Source: Methyloligella sp. (GTDB lineage Bacteria > Pseudomonadota > Alphaproteobacteria > Rhizobiales > HXMU1428-3). From it: a DNA stretch of 64,000 bases. Below the pieces are notes generated by a model that had not been told where the DNA came from, did not search any database, and saw only the letters and a list, made by a program, of their open reading frames with translations. The DNA is taken from NCBI GenBank assembly GCA_021604645.1, contig BQJJ01000003.1:112551-176550 (forward strand). Reading direction: 5' to 3'. Numbering within the stretch: the first letter of the stretch is position 1; the number at the start of each line of letters is the position of its first letter. Below, in pieces: positions 34,309-44,292 of this stretch. The position numbers and the translations under genes were made by a program.

Positions 34309-35136
34309 TTATTCGTTGGGCTGTTTAGAAGCACGCGCTTGAAAGTGATGAAATGCAATTGCCGCTGCATTTGAAACATTGAGGCTGGCGAAAGCGCCGC
34401 TTGCATTGATTTTGCAAATTTTATCGCAGTGTTCTTTTGTTAAGCGGCGCATGCCTTTTTCTTCAGCACCTAATATAAGGGCGATACCTTCACCTTCACT
34501 TCTTGTTTCTTGTTCCATGGTTGTTTCACCTTGGCCGTCGAAGCCGATGCGCATGTAGCCGAGATCCTCGATTTTATCTAGGGCTTGGGATAGATTGCTT
34601 ACTAATATAATGTTCACGCTTTCAAGTCCGCCAGAAGCTGTTTTGGCGAGAGTTCCTGAAAGGGGAGGGCTGTTTCTAGCTGTCATGATGAGGCTAGAGA
34701 CATTAAAGGCGGCCGCAGAGCGTAGGATAGCCCCCACGTTATGTGGGTCTGTAACCTGATCTAGTATGGCAATGCAATCGTTACCCTTAAGGTCGTTTAA
34801 TTGGGCCTCGTCAAGAGGTGAGGCGATTAGTAGAGCGCCTTGATGCACTGGGTCTGGGCCCAGGATTTTTGTAATGTCTTTTGGTGACGCTTCTTCATAA
34901 GGGGGCAAGGACGCGTTTAGGCTTTCACTTATGCGCTGGGCTGCATTTTGGGTGAGATGTAATTTTTTTATTTTGCGCCTTGGGTTGTTTAAAGCTGCTG
35001 TTACAGCATGTATGCCCCAAATAGGTGCTTCGGTTATGTTGTTATTAAACCTCTCATTTGTGCTTTTGCCGTGTTTGTTTTTCTGGCCGTGCTTTCGAGA
35101 TTTATTATTCGTAGGCCGTTTTTTGTTTTGGCTCAT
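34309..35136 (-). CDS. rlmB: 23S rRNA (guanosine-2'-O-)-methyltransferase RlmB, SpoU/TrmH family
   Basis: A 275-residue SPOUT methyltransferase that 2'-O-methylates a guanosine of the 23S rRNA peptidyl-transferase region with SAM. After a basic N-terminal tail (NKSRKHGQKNKHGKS) comes a substrate-binding domain (IWGIHAVTAALNNPRRKIKK) and the trefoil-knot catalytic domain. Motif 1 is DQVTDPHNVGAILRSAAAF, motif 2 LILGAEEKGMRRL and motif 3 ASLNVSNAAAIAFHHF. The position just before the tRNA-Tyr/tRNA-Gly/secE block is usual in alphaproteobacteria. The exact target nucleotide is inferred from the family. Confidence 0.9.
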   Translation of the reverse strand: MSQNKKRPTNNKSRKHGQKNKHGKSTNERFNNNITEAPIWGIHAVTAALNNPRRKIKKLHLTQNAAQRISESLNASLPPYEEASPKDITKILGPDPVHQGALLIASPLDEAQLNDLKGNDCIAILDQVTDPHNVGAILRSAAAFNVSSLIMTARNSPPLSGTLAKTASGGLESVNIILVSNLSQALDKIEDLGYMRIGFDGQGETTMEQETRSEGEGIALILGAEEKGMRRLTKEHCDKICKINASGAFASLNVSNAAAIAFHHFQARASKQPNE

Positions 35137-35324
35137 TGTGAGGGGCTGACTTTCTATTAATTTTGGGCTCGTGGTTTTTCATAAACCTAGGTTTATGGTG
35201 CCGTTTGGGCCAGGTGCTGATCAAAAATGTGGTAAAAGGAGGCGCAAAATCCCTGTTAAAATTAAAAATACTGTGATCATTTGATATTTGCTATCGGAAA
35301 ATTACAAATCTGGCAAATTTCAGG

Positions 35325-35355
35325 TTGACAGGTGCTCCGATAATTTCCATATACA
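35325..35355 (+). promoter_or_regulatory. Candidate promoter of the tRNA-Tyr/tRNA-Gly unit
   Basis: A perfect -35 TTGACA (35325-35330) is followed by TATACA (35350-35355) with a 19-bp spacer, about 40 bp before the mature tRNA-Tyr. A short inverted repeat, TGACTA-TATT-TAGTCA (35371-35386), lies between it and the tRNA. The spacer is longer than ideal. Confidence 0.4.
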
Positions 35356-35395
35356 GACGCTATCGCTTGTTGACTATATTTAGTCAGTGTTGAGC

Positions 35396-35481
35396 GGAGG
35401 GGTGGCCGAGTGGTTAAAGGCGTCAGACTGTAAATCTGATCTCTTCGGAGTACGTTGGTTCGAATCCATCCCCCTCCACCA
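35396..35481 (+). tRNA. tRNA-Tyr (anticodon GTA)
   Basis: A complete 86-nt class II tRNA with a long variable arm (TCTCTTCGGAGTA region), as expected for Tyr. Acceptor GGAGGGG pairs with CCCCTCC, the anticodon loop CTGTAAA gives GTA, and CCA is encoded. It heads the tRNA-Tyr/tRNA-Gly pair. Confidence 0.96.
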
Positions 35482-35582
35482 GGCGCTAGCGCCTTTCTTA
35501 GTTGTTTGGTGTTATGTTTTACCTACCATAGGGATTTTCTAGAAGACAATTTTGTTTGTTTTGGTGTAATCTCTTAATTCAA

Positions 35583-35656
35583 GCGGGTGTAGCTCAATGG
35601 TAGAGCAATAGCCTTCCAAGCTAAAGATGAGGGTTCGATTCCCTTCACCCGCTCCA
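35583..35656 (+). tRNA. tRNA-Gly (anticodon TCC)
   Basis: A complete 74-nt tRNA: acceptor GCGGGTG with CACCCGC, the anticodon loop CTTCCAA gives TCC, the T loop is GGTTCGATTCC, and CCA is encoded. It lies 101 bp after tRNA-Tyr, probably in the same transcript. Confidence 0.96.
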
Positions 35657-35991
35657 TTTCTTGCCTCCTCCTTAAATTTTGACCGGTTTTGGTGTGTTTC
35701 AATTCAAAAAATTGAATTTTGGGGTAAGTTTTAAAGTGTGTGGATTGTCGGGTGATTTTGCCCTATTGCTTGTCTATTGAAAAAAGATTAAAAAAGTCGT
35801 CTTTTTTTATTGAACTTGTCAATAATATGTCGTACTAATCTTCATTTCCAGGAATATAGACTGCATTAATCGTGAAAACGCGGTTGGTGGGGTCTCTTTT
35901 TTATGCTCGGTTTTGTTTTTTAGCTTTTATAAGTTGAAGGGGTTGGGCATAGTTTATGCTATGCGGTTTTGTTTTTGTGTAGCAAAGGTTT
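35657..35991. other. 335-bp spacer between tRNA-Gly and tRNA-Trp; no tuf gene here
   Basis: Many alphaproteobacteria carry a tuf gene at this position; here there is only AT-rich sequence. It contains a 7-bp inverted repeat, AATTCAA-AAA-TTGAATT followed by four T residues (35701-35721), and a GCATAG-TTTATG-CTATGC hairpin followed by GGTTTTGTTTTT (35947-35976). Either could terminate the tRNA-Tyr/Gly transcript weakly. No gene is supported. Confidence 0.5.
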
Positions 35992-36068
35992 AGGAGTGTA
36001 GCTCAATTGGCTAGAGCACCGGTCTCCAAAACCGGGGGTTGTGGGTTCGAGTCCCTCCACTCCTGCCA
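35992..36068 (+). tRNA. tRNA-Trp (anticodon CCA)
   Basis: A complete 77-nt tRNA: acceptor AGGAGTG with CACTCCT, the anticodon stem-loop CCGGTCTCCAAAACCGG places CCA at 34-36, the T loop is GGTTCGAGTCC, and the 3' CCA is encoded. It lies 136 bp upstream of secE, the usual alphaproteobacterial order. Confidence 0.96.
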
Positions 36069-36204
36069 TTTTTAAAGGGTTCTGCTTTTTAATGTGGCGT
36101 TGACTGTTTCTGGGATGCTGGGTGGAATTTGGCGGCAGGCTGTTTGTTACAGAGATATAGAATGTGATGTCCCGCGATTGTGGCGTCATGAGGAATTTGG
36201 ATTA

Positions 36205-36399
36205 ATGGCAAACCCATTTGAGTTTATTCAAGAAGTTCGTGCTGAGGTGTCTAAAGTCACTTGGCCGACACAAAAGGAAACTGTGGTTACAACAATCATG
36301 GTTTTAATTATGGTTGTCTTGGCGGCAATCTTTTTCTTTGCAGCGGATCAGGTTTTGAATGTGCTGGTGCAGTTATTAATCGGCTCAGGCCAGTCATAG
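36205..36399 (+). CDS. secE: Preprotein translocase subunit SecE
   Basis: The 64-residue single-spanning SecE, part of the SecYEG channel. The amphipathic cytosolic helix and conserved hinge (EFIQEVRAEVSKVTWPTQKE) precede one membrane helix (about 30-55, TTIMVLIMVVLAAIFFFAAD). ATG 36205 with AGGAA 10 nt upstream gives the normal short alphaproteobacterial form; longer in-frame starts reach back into the tRNA-Trp flank and are not credible. It precedes nusG, as in nearly all bacteria. Confidence 0.95.
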   Translation: MANPFEFIQEVRAEVSKVTWPTQKETVVTTIMVLIMVVLAAIFFFAADQVLNVLVQLLIGSGQS

Positions 36400-36455
36400 T
36401 TTTTGATGTAACTTTGGCGTAATTTTGGTTTGATATTCAGGGTTTGGTGACGTTT

Positions 36456-36995
36456 ATGGCGAAGAGATGGTATATTGTTCACGCATATTCCAATTTTGAG
36501 AAAAAGGTGGCTGAGGCTATTCGCGAGCGTTCTGTGAGTGAAGGGCTTGAGGATCAGTTTGATGAGATTCTGGTTCCCACTGAAGAGGTTATTGAGGTGC
36601 GTCGCGGCCGTAAGGTTGCTTCTGAGCGCAAGTTTTTCCCGGGCTATGTTTTGGTCAAGATGGATATGACCGATGAGGCGTATCATCTGATTAAGGATAC
36701 GCCGAAGGTTACCGGGTTTCTAGGGTCTGAAAGCAAGCCTATTCCCATTTCTGAGAAGGAGGCGCAAGCTATCCTTCATCAGGTTAAAGAGGGAGTTGAG
36801 CGTCCTCGTTCTACTATCATTTATGAAGTTGGTGAGGTTGTTACTGTTCTTGATGGGCCGTTTGAGGGCTTTAGTGGGCAAATTGAAGAAGTTGATGATG
36901 AGCGCCAGCGTATGAAGGCTGCTGTTGAGATTTTTGGCCGGGCTACTCCGGTCGAGTTGGAATTCAATCAAGTTAAGAAAAAAGTCGACGCTTGA
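36456..36995 (+). CDS. nusG: Transcription termination/antitermination protein NusG
   Basis: A 179-residue NusG. The N-terminal NGN domain ([19 protein letters not shown]) binds the RNA polymerase clamp. The C-terminal KOW domain ([20 protein letters not shown], about 125-178) contacts Rho or ribosomal protein S10. It suppresses pausing and couples transcription with translation. ATG 36456 gives the family N-terminus; an upstream in-frame TTG at 36444 is not needed. It lies 56 bp after secE. Confidence 0.96.
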   Translation: MAKRWYIVHAYSNFEKKVAEAIRERSVSEGLEDQFDEILVPTEEVIEVRRGRKVASERKFFPGYVLVKMDMTDEAYHLIKDTPKVTGFLGSESKPIPISEKEAQAILHQVKEGVERPRSTIIYEVGEVVTVLDGPFEGFSGQIEEVDDERQRMKAAVEIFGRATPVELEFNQVKKKVDA

Positions 36996-37157
36996 TTGTT
37001 GATCGATGTGGGAGAATCTGCTGGCTTTGCCGGTTGGTTGGATTTGTACCACGTCACCTTAAATGATGTTCTTTTCCGTTCCTGACTTATGTCGTGCGGT
37101 GTGAATGTTTTTGATTTTAGATAGGCTCTTTGATGGGCCTTGCTTAAGGGAAATAAA

Positions 37158-37586
37158 ATGGCAAAAAAGATTGAAGGCTATTTAAAGCTGCAAGTGCCTG
37201 CTGGTCAGGCAAACCCTTCGCCGCCTATTGGTCCTGCTTTGGGTCAACGTGGTATTAATATTATGGAATTTTGTAAGGCGTTTAATGCGGCGTCTGGCGA
37301 TGCGGAGCCTGGGTCTCCTATTCCTGTGAGTATTACTGTCTATAACGATAAATCTTTTACATTTGAGATGAAAACGCCGCCGGCGTCTTTCTTCTTGAAG
37401 AAGGCTGCGAAGCTTAAAAAAGGTGGCGGTGAGCCAGGGCGTGCTGTTGCCGGTTCTGTGACTATGGCGCAAGTTCGCGAGATTGCAGAAAAGAAAATGG
37501 TTGACCTGAATGCGAATGATATTGATCAGGCTGCTAAGATTATTGCGGGTTCTGCTCGTTCTATGGGCTTGGAAGTGAAGGGTTAA
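37158..37586 (+). CDS. rplK: 50S ribosomal protein L11
   Basis: The 142-residue L11 of the GTPase-associated centre. The N-terminal domain has the proline-rich [19 protein letters not shown] hinge that thiostrepton-type drugs touch. The C-terminal domain, [20 protein letters not shown], binds 23S rRNA helices 43/44. ATG 37158 has AAGGGAAATAA upstream. It is followed 4 nt later by rplA, and L1 usually represses this pair by binding their leader. Confidence 0.97.
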   Translation: MAKKIEGYLKLQVPAGQANPSPPIGPALGQRGINIMEFCKAFNAASGDAEPGSPIPVSITVYNDKSFTFEMKTPPASFFLKKAAKLKKGGGEPGRAVAGSVTMAQVREIAEKKMVDLNANDIDQAAKIIAGSARSMGLEVKG

Positions 37587-37590
37587 TATT

Positions 37591-38283
37591 ATGGCGCACG
37601 GTAAGAAATACAAAGAAAGCTATGCGAAAATTGATCGCACAAAGCACTATAGTCTTGAAGAAGCTGTGAAGCTTTTAAAAGAGACCGCAACTGCTAAGTT
37701 TGATGAAACTGTTGAAATTGCTATGAACTTGGGTGTTGATCCTCGCCATGCTGACCAAATGGTTCGCGGTGTATGTGAGTTACCTAAAGGTTCTGGTCGG
37801 ACAGTTCGTGTTGGTGTGTTTGCGCGGGATGCGAAAGCTGATGAGGCGAAAGCTGCTGGTGCTGACGTTGTTGGTGCTGAAGACCTTCTTGAAGAAGTTT
37901 TAAAAGGCAATATCGATTTTGATCGTTGTATTGCGACACCTGATATGATGCCACTTGTTGGTCGTCTTGGTAAGGTACTTGGCCCACGTGGCATGATGCC
38001 GAACCCGAAAGTTGGAACTGTGACGCCAAATGTTGGCGAAGCAGTGAAGAGCGCTAAGGGTGGTGCTGTTGAATTCCGCGTTGAAAAAGCTGGTGTTATT
38101 CATGCTGGTATCGGTAAAGCAAGTTTTAGCGAAGCTGATATTGCTGAGAACGTACGTGCTTTTGTTGCCTCTGTAACTAAAGCTAAGCCAACTGGTGCTA
38201 AAGGTACGTTTCTGAAGCAGATCGCCCTTTCTTCGACTATGGGTCCTGGTGTGAAAGTTGAGATTACTTCAGCTTCTTCTTAA
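37591..38283 (+). CDS. rplA: 50S ribosomal protein L1
   Basis: The 230-residue L1 forms the mobile stalk beside the E site and represses its own operon. Signatures include [20 protein letters not shown], the [17 protein letters not shown] loop and the C-terminal [20 protein letters not shown]. The start codon lies 4 nt after the rplK stop, so translation is coupled. A stem-loop about 20 bp after its stop separates it from the rplJ leader. Confidence 0.97.
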   Translation: MAHGKKYKESYAKIDRTKHYSLEEAVKLLKETATAKFDETVEIAMNLGVDPRHADQMVRGVCELPKGSGRTVRVGVFARDAKADEAKAAGADVVGAEDLLEEVLKGNIDFDRCIATPDMMPLVGRLGKVLGPRGMMPNPKVGTVTPNVGEAVKSAKGGAVEFRVEKAGVIHAGIGKASFSEADIAENVRAFVASVTKAKPTGAKGTFLKQIALSSTMGPGVKVEITSASS

Positions 38284-38759
38284 TTGAGGAGCTGAATTTT
38301 GTTTCTTTTAAGGGGCGTGCTGTTCCTTAAAAGAGTGAACTATGAAGAGTTTATCTTAAAGCGTTGAGCTGAAGGTTGGATTTTTCATAGGGAGAAGGCT
38401 CAAGAAGGGATTTTTCTTTTTGAGTTTTGTCCTGTCCAAGACTGCAGGTGTCTTTGGTTGGTGTTGTTTGAAAGTTTTTCAGATAATCCAATTTAAAGGT
38501 TTAAGCATATGGCCTGCATAGACGGGAGTTGAACAGATTTTAAGAAGTTGGTGTTTGTCGCCATTTCTAATCGGTTTGGACTTCTACTAGGTATCTGTTT
38601 GTTTTTATGACAAGCGGACGCTGGGCAGGCAAGTGAGCGTCGTAGTTAAGTTTCGAGCGCACATGCTTGAGGCAATGGCTACGGCAAATGGTAAGCCGCA
38701 AAGAAGTTTATCTCTCAACTAATTTGAGAGACAAGTCTTTGCAAATATGGAGTGAGCTG
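38284..38759 (+). promoter_or_regulatory. Long leader region upstream of rplJ (476 bp)
   Basis: No gene is supported. A TCTTTTAAGG … CCTTAAAAGA stem-loop (38304-38335) follows rplA, and a perfect TCTCTCAA-CTAA-TTTGAGAGA type hairpin (38710-38731) lies 30 bp before rplJ. Long, folded rplJ leaders bind the L10(L7/L12) complex in other bacteria to set stalk-protein synthesis. The position fits; the binding site itself is not identified. Confidence 0.5.
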
Positions 38760-39269
38760 GTGGAAAGAGCACAAAAAGAAGAGCTCGTAGCTGCACTGAA
38801 CGAGAAGCTAGGTGATACTGGTGTGATCGTTGTGGCCCACTATGCAGGTCTAACTGTTTCCGATATGACTGCGCTTCGCAGTCAGCTTCGTGAAGTTGGT
38901 GGATCTATGCAAGTGGCAAAGAACCGGCTCGTTAAGCTCGCGCTTAAAGATACAGACGCAGAAGATTTAGCTGATTTATTCAGTGGTCCTACATGTATTA
39001 TGACCTCTGAAGACCCAGTTAGTGCGCCAAAGATTGCAGCCAAGTTCGCTAAGGATAACGACAAGCTCGTTCTTCTTGGTGGTGCTATGGGAGCAACTAT
39101 TCTGGATCAAGCAGGCGTGAATTCTCTGGCAGCATTACCATCACTTGATGAACTAAGAGGCAAACTTGTTGGCTTGTTCCAAGCACCAGCCGGCAATGTT
39201 GCACGAGTTCTAAACGCACCAGGTGGACAACTGGCGCGGGTGATGGCAGCAAAAGCTGCAAGCGAATAG
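38760..39269 (+). CDS. rplJ: 50S ribosomal protein L10
   Basis: The 169-residue L10 anchors L7/L12 dimers to the ribosome. I start it at GTG 38760 (reads MERAQKEELVAALNEKLGDT), which has GGAG 7 nt upstream and matches the alphaproteobacterial N-terminus; a longer frame from 38667 adds unrelated residues. The rRNA-binding part includes AKNRLVKLALKDT and the C-terminal helix for L7/L12 dimers is QAPAGNVARVLNAPGGQLA. It is 53 bp before rplL. Confidence 0.95.
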   Translation: MERAQKEELVAALNEKLGDTGVIVVAHYAGLTVSDMTALRSQLREVGGSMQVAKNRLVKLALKDTDAEDLADLFSGPTCIMTSEDPVSAPKIAAKFAKDNDKLVLLGGAMGATILDQAGVNSLAALPSLDELRGKLVGLFQAPAGNVARVLNAPGGQLARVMAAKAASE

Positions 39270-39322
39270 AGCTTTACGAGTTCCAAGCAAATTAAACAAA
39301 TCGATTATTATAGGAAAATAAA

Positions 39323-39694
39323 ATGGCTGATTTAGATAAACTAGTAACTGAGCTTTCAAGCCTTACAGTGATGGAAGCTGCAGATCTTGCAAAACGTCTT
39401 GAAGAAGAGTGGGGCGTTTCTGCTGCTGCTCCTGTAGCTGTTGCTGCAGCTGGTGGTGACGCTGGCGGCGCTGCTGAAGAAAAGACTGAATTTGATGTTG
39501 TTCTAGCTTCTGCTGGTGACAAGAAAATTAACGTCATTAAAGAAGTTCGCGGCATTACAGGTCTTGGCCTGAAAGAAGCTAAAGAGCTTGTTGAAGGTGC
39601 TCCTAAAGCTGTTAAAGAAGGCGCTAGCAAAGCTGAAGCTGAAGAGCTTAAAGCTAAGCTTGAAGCAGCTGGTGCAACAGTTGAGCTTAAGTAA
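39323..39694 (+). CDS. rplL: 50S ribosomal protein L7/L12
   Basis: The 123-residue stalk protein: an N-terminal dimerisation helix ([20 protein letters not shown]), an Ala/Gly hinge (about 35-52) and the C-terminal domain that recruits translational GTPases ([20 protein letters not shown]). AGGAAAATAAA precedes ATG 39323. It is followed by a hairpin at 39701 and by rpoB. Confidence 0.97.
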   Translation: MADLDKLVTELSSLTVMEAADLAKRLEEEWGVSAAAPVAVAAAGGDAGGAAEEKTEFDVVLASAGDKKINVIKEVRGITGLGLKEAKELVEGAPKAVKEGASKAEAEELKAKLEAAGATVELK

Positions 39695-39700
39695 TTTATT

Positions 39701-39733
39701 AAATGAGGGAGCGTATTGCTCCCTCATTTTTTA
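39701..39733 (+). terminator. Terminator-like attenuator between rplL and rpoB
   Basis: AATGAGGGAGC pairs with GCTCCCTCATT over a 5-nt loop and is followed by TTTTT. In E. coli a partial terminator at this position lowers rpoBC relative to rplJL; the same role is inferred here. Confidence 0.75.
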
Positions 39734-39967
39734 ACTATTGGTTGATTGTAAAAATAAACGAACAGACGTAAAGAACATTTGTTTGAAAGAGCGTTTAATC
39801 GAAAGACAATTTATTTAATCGGTTTTCTAAAGACAGATTTGATAAGCGGTTCAAAATTAAAACGAAATATAAAAATTTCGACGCTTTACATAAATGACAA
39901 ATTGAAATGAGCATCTCCTACTTTTTAGGCAGAGGCTTTTTCAATCTCAAGCACCAGAGGAGCTGAT

Positions 39968-42900
39968 ATGGCTAAGACGTTCACCGGTCGCAAGCGCATA
40001 AGAAAGAAATTTGGGTCCATCGCTGAAGTTGCGGAAATGCCCAACCTCATCGAAGTTCAAAAAAGATCATATGATGAATTTCTAATGGTGGATGTGCCAG
40101 AGGGAGGCCGTGCTGACGAGGGCCTGCAATCTGTTTTCACATCAGTGTTTCCAATTACTGACTTTTCTGAACGCGCGACTTTAGAGTTCGTTGCTTTTGA
40201 ATTTGAAAAGCCGAAATATGACGTTGAAGAGTGTCAACAACGTGACATGACATACGCTGCGCCACTTAAAGTGACGTTGCGTTTGATTGTGTTTGATGTC
40301 AATGAAGAAACTGGTGCGAAATCAGTGAAAGACATCAAAGAGCAAGATGTCTATATGGGTGATATTCCTTTCATGACCGACAATGCGACGTTCGTTGTCA
40401 ATGGTACTGAGCGAGTTATTGTTTCTCAAATGCACCGCTCACCAGGTGTGTTCTTTGATCATGATCGTGGTAAAACTCACTCTTCAGGTAAGTTATTGTT
40501 TGCGGCAAGAATCATTCCTTATCGTGGTTCATGGCTTGATTTTGAATTTGATGCTAAAGATATTGTGCATGTTCGTATTGACCGCCGCCGCAAACTACCT
40601 GCGACTGCGCTTCTCTATGCGCTTGGTCATGATGACGAAGAAATTCTTGAGCTATTTTATGATAAAATCTTTTACAAGCTAGAAAAAGAAGGCTGGAGCA
40701 CGGAGTTTGTTCCGGAGCGCTTTAAAGGCGTGAAACCGCAAGCTGATTTGATTGATGCTAAAACTGGTGAAGTTGCACTTGAAGCCGGTAAAAAGGTAAC
40801 GGCTCGTCAAGCTAAGAAGCTTTCTGAAGAAGGTTTGAAACGTCTATTATTTACTGACGAAGAGCTCTTCACACACTACTTGGCTGAAGAAGTTGTGAAT
40901 ATGGAAACCGGCGAGATTGTTGCTGAAGCCGGTGCTGAGCTTGATGCGGAACTTCTAGAAAAACTTAAAGAATTTGGCCTAAAAGAATTGCCAATTCTTG
41001 ATATTGACCATGTGAACAAGGGTGCGTTTATGCGCAACACTTTGATGGTTGATAAAGCGAATAACCGCGAAGAAGCGCTTATTGATATTTATCGTGTGAT
41101 GCGTCCGGGTGAACCACCTACTGTGGAAGCAGCGGAAGCTGTGTTCAATGGCTTGTTCTTTGATTCTGAGCGGTATGATCTTTCTGCGGTTGGCCGTGTG
41201 AAAATGAACATTCGTCTTCAGCTTGAATGTGAAGATACTGTTCGCACATTGCGCAAAGAAGACATCATTGGTGTGATGAAGACACTTGTTGATCTTCGTG
41301 ATGGTAAAGGTGAAATCGATGATATTGACCACCTTGGTAACCGCCGGGTTCGCTCAGTTGGTGAATTGATGGAAAATCAATATCGTGTTGGTTTGCTTCG
41401 TATGGAGCGGGCGATTAAAGAGCGGATGAGCTCTGTTGATATTGATACAGTGATGCCACAGGATTTGATCAACGCGAAACCAGCTGCGGCTGCTGTTCGT
41501 GAATTCTTTGGCTCAAGTCAATTGTCACAATTTATGGACCAAACAAATCCGCTTTCTGAAATCACTCACAAGCGCCGCTTGTCTGCGCTTGGGCCAGGTG
41601 GTTTGACACGTGAGCGTGCCGGCTTTGAAGTTCGTGACGTGCACCCAACTCACTATGGTCGGATTTGCCCGATTGAAACACCAGAGGGACCAAACATTGG
41701 TTTGATCAACTCTCTGGCGACTTATGCGCGGGTAAATAAGTATGGCTTTATTGAAAGCCCTTATAGAAAAGTGATTGATGGCAAGGTTAGCGGCGAAGTT
41801 ATTTATCTTTCAGCGATGGAAGAAACTCGCCACTATGTTGCGCAAGCGTCTGTGCCTTTAACTGATGAAGGTAAGTTTGCTGAAGACATGATCAACTGTC
41901 GTCATGGCGGCGATGCCTTGATGGTTCCTGCTGAAAAAGTGGACTTTGTTGACGTCTCACCAAAACAGCTTGTGTCTGTGGCAGCCGCACTTATTCCGTT
42001 CCTAGAAAATGATGACGCGAACCGCGCTCTTATGGGATCAAACATGCAACGCCAAGCTGTGCCGCTTCTGAAGCCTGAGGCTCCATTTGTTGGAACCGGT
42101 ATGGAAGAAGTTGTAGCGCGTGATAGTGGCGCGGCGATTGCCGCTCGCCGGACAGGTATTGTTGACCAAATTGATGGTACGCGGATTGTTATTCGGGCAA
42201 CCGAAGAGCAAGACCCATCGAAGCCCGGTGTTGATATTTACAATATGCGTAAATTCCAACGCTCAAACCAAAATACATGTATCAACCAACGCCCATTGGT
42301 GAAGGTGAATGATACTGTTAAGGCTGGTGACATCATTGCTGATGGTCCATCAACTGATCTTGGTGATTTGGCTTTGGGTAAAAACGTTCTAGTGGCGTTT
42401 ATGCCGTGGAATGGTTACAACTTTGAAGATAGTATTCTAATCTCTGAACGTATTAAGCGTGATGACGTTTTCACCTCAATTCATATTGAAGAATTTGAAG
42501 TGATGGCGCGTGACACCAAGCTTGGCCCAGAAGAGATTACGCGTGATATTCCAAATATCTCAGAAGAAGCTCTGAAAAATCTCGACGAAGCCGGTATTGT
42601 TTATATTGGTGCTGAAGTTAAGCCAGGTGATATTCTTGTTGGTAAGATTACACCTAAAGGCGAGAGCCCAATGACACCTGAAGAAAAGCTTCTTCGGGCG
42701 ATCTTTGGTGAAAAAGCTTCTGACGTTCGTGACACCTCGTTGAAATTATCACCTGGTGTTGTTGGTACTGTTGTTGAGGTTCGTGTTTTCAACCGTCATG
42801 GTATTGAAAAAGACGAACGCGCGATGGCGATTGAGCGTGAGGAAATTGAACGTCTTGCAAAAGACCGTGATGACGAAATGCAAATTCTTGATCGGAACGT

Positions 42901-44149
42901 TTATGGCCGTTTGAGAGATGCTCTTATGGGCAAAGAAGTTATCCAGGGTGTACAGGATCTTCGTAAAGGCGCTAAAGTTTCTGAAGAAGCTCTTGATACA
43001 ATTCCTCGTTCGCAGTGGTGGGAAATCGCCCTTAAGAACGAAAAAGCTATGGCTGAAGTTGAAGCCATTCAAAAGCAATATGAAGAAGCCAAAAAGCTAC
43101 TTGAGCAGCGTTTTGTTGACAAGGTTGACAAGTTGCAACGTGGTGACGAGTTGCCACCTGGTGTGATGAAGATGGTTAAAGTCTTTGTTGCTGTGAAGCG
43201 GAAGCTACAACCTGGTGATAAGATGGCTGGTCGTCATGGTAACAAGGGTGTGATTTCTCAAATCGTTCCTCAAGAAGATATGCCGTATCTTGAAGACGGA
43301 ACGCCGGTTGATATCGTGCTGAACCCGCTTGGTGTGCCTTCACGTATGAATGTTGGACAGATCCTAGAAACCCATATGGGTTGGGCGTGCCGTGGTCTTG
43401 GCCGGGTGATCGATGATGCGATGGAAGCTTATCGTATTGAAAAAGATATCACACCAGTTAAAGAGGCCGTTGAGAAGGTTTATGGTGATGGTGACATCGT
43501 TGATGATTATACCGAAGATGATCTTTTTGAACTTGGGTTTAACCTACGAAATGGTGTGCCGATTGCGACACCTGTTTTTGACGGAGCGCATGAACCGGAT
43601 ATTGTTGAGCTCTTGGAACGTGCTGGACTAGATGCTTCTGGTCAGGTGACGTTGCATGATGGCCGTACTGGTGAACCTTTCGATCGGAAAGTGACCGTTG
43701 GTTACAAGTACCTCTTGAAACTTCACCACTTGGTGGACGACAAAATTCACGCTCGTTCAATTGGTCCATACAGTCTTGTTACGCAACAGCCATTGGGTGG
43801 TAAAGCTCAATTTGGTGGTCAGCGTTTTGGTGAGATGGAAGTGTGGGCACTTGAAGCTTATGGTGCTGCTTATACCTTGCAGGAAATGTTGACTGTTAAG
43901 TCGGATGACGTTGCTGGCCGGACAAAAGTTTATGAAGCTATTGTTCGCGGTGATGACGCTTTTGAAGCTGGCATTCCTGAAAGCTTTAACGTGTTGATTA
44001 AAGAGATGCGTGCACTTGGTCTTAATGTTGAGCTTGAACAGTTCAAGGATGTTGAGCCTGAGATTGATGTAACTTTTGATCGCCTTTCAGAGCAAAAAAA
44101 CCAATTAACGAAACCAGAAGCGGAAGCTGATGTTGATGCTGCTGAGTGA
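39968..44149 (+). CDS. rpoB: DNA-directed RNA polymerase subunit beta
   Basis: A 1393-residue beta subunit, of the usual alphaproteobacterial length. The rifampicin pocket (about 510-545) reads [19 protein letters not shown] then [12 protein letters not shown], with the drug-sensitive Asp, His and Ser residues. Catalytic-centre and switch motifs include [30 protein letters not shown] and the C-terminal clamp [26 protein letters not shown] precedes ATG 39968. Transcription enters from rplL past an attenuator and continues to rpoC. Confidence 0.98.
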   Translation: MAKTFTGRKRIRKKFGSIAEVAEMPNLIEVQKRSYDEFLMVDVPEGGRADEGLQSVFTSVFPITDFSERATLEFVAFEFEKPKYDVEECQQRDMTYAAPLKVTLRLIVFDVNEETGAKSVKDIKEQDVYMGDIPFMTDNATFVVNGTERVIVSQMHRSPGVFFDHDRGKTHSSGKLLFAARIIPYRGSWLDFEFDAKDIVHVRIDRRRKLPATALLYALGHDDEEILELFYDKIFYKLEKEGWSTEFVPERFKGVKPQADLIDAKTGEVALEAGKKVTARQAKKLSEEGLKRLLFTDEELFTHYLAEEVVNMETGEIVAEAGAELDAELLEKLKEFGLKELPILDIDHVNKGAFMRNTLMVDKANNREEALIDIYRVMRPGEPPTVEAAEAVFNGLFFDSERYDLSAVGRVKMNIRLQLECEDTVRTLRKEDIIGVMKTLVDLRDGKGEIDDIDHLGNRRVRSVGELMENQYRVGLLRMERAIKERMSSVDIDTVMPQDLINAKPAAAAVREFFGSSQLSQFMDQTNPLSEITHKRRLSALGPGGLTRERAGFEVRDVHPTHYGRICPIETPEGPNIGLINSLATYARVNKYGFIESPYRKVIDGKVSGEVIYLSAMEETRHYVAQASVPLTDEGKFAEDMINCRHGGDALMVPAEKVDFVDVSPKQLVSVAAALIPFLENDDANRALMGSNMQRQAVPLLKPEAPFVGTGMEEVVARDSGAAIAARRTGIVDQIDGTRIVIRATEEQDPSKPGVDIYNMRKFQRSNQNTCINQRPLVKVNDTVKAGDIIADGPSTDLGDLALGKNVLVAFMPWNGYNFEDSILISERIKRDDVFTSIHIEEFEVMARDTKLGPEEITRDIPNISEEALKNLDEAGIVYIGAEVKPGDILVGKITPKGESPMTPEEKLLRAIFGEKASDVRDTSLKLSPGVVGTVVEVRVFNRHGIEKDERAMAIEREEIERLAKDRDDEMQILDRNVYGRLRDALMGKEVIQGVQDLRKGAKVSEEALDTIPRSQWWEIALKNEKAMAEVEAIQKQYEEAKKLLEQRFVDKVDKLQRGDELPPGVMKMVKVFVAVKRKLQPGDKMAGRHGNKGVISQIVPQEDMPYLEDGTPVDIVLNPLGVPSRMNVGQILETHMGWACRGLGRVIDDAMEAYRIEKDITPVKEAVEKVYGDGDIVDDYTEDDLFELGFNLRNGVPIATPVFDGAHEPDIVELLERAGLDASGQVTLHDGRTGEPFDRKVTVGYKYLLKLHHLVDDKIHARSIGPYSLVTQQPLGGKAQFGGQRFGEMEVWALEAYGAAYTLQEMLTVKSDDVAGRTKVYEAIVRGDDAFEAGIPESFNVLIKEMRALGLNVELEQFKDVEPEIDVTFDRLSEQKNQLTKPEAEADVDAAE

Positions 44150-44167
44150 TGCAGCTGACTGAATTGC

Positions 44168-44195
44168 TAAAGGGGAGGCTTTGTCCTCCTCTTTA
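44168..44195 (+). other. 11-bp hairpin between rpoB and rpoC
   Basis: TAAAGGGGAGG pairs with CCTCCTCTTTA (one G-T pair) over a 6-nt loop, 19 bp after rpoB. No T tract follows, so it is not a terminator; an RNase III or similar processing site between the two messages is possible. Confidence 0.45.
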
Positions 44196-44292
44196 AAACT
44201 GCTTTTGAACTAGATATTTAATTAATGCGCTTTTGAAACAACTCACTAGCGCAAGACTGAAAGAGGAAGCTCTTTCTAAATGGAGAACCGGG

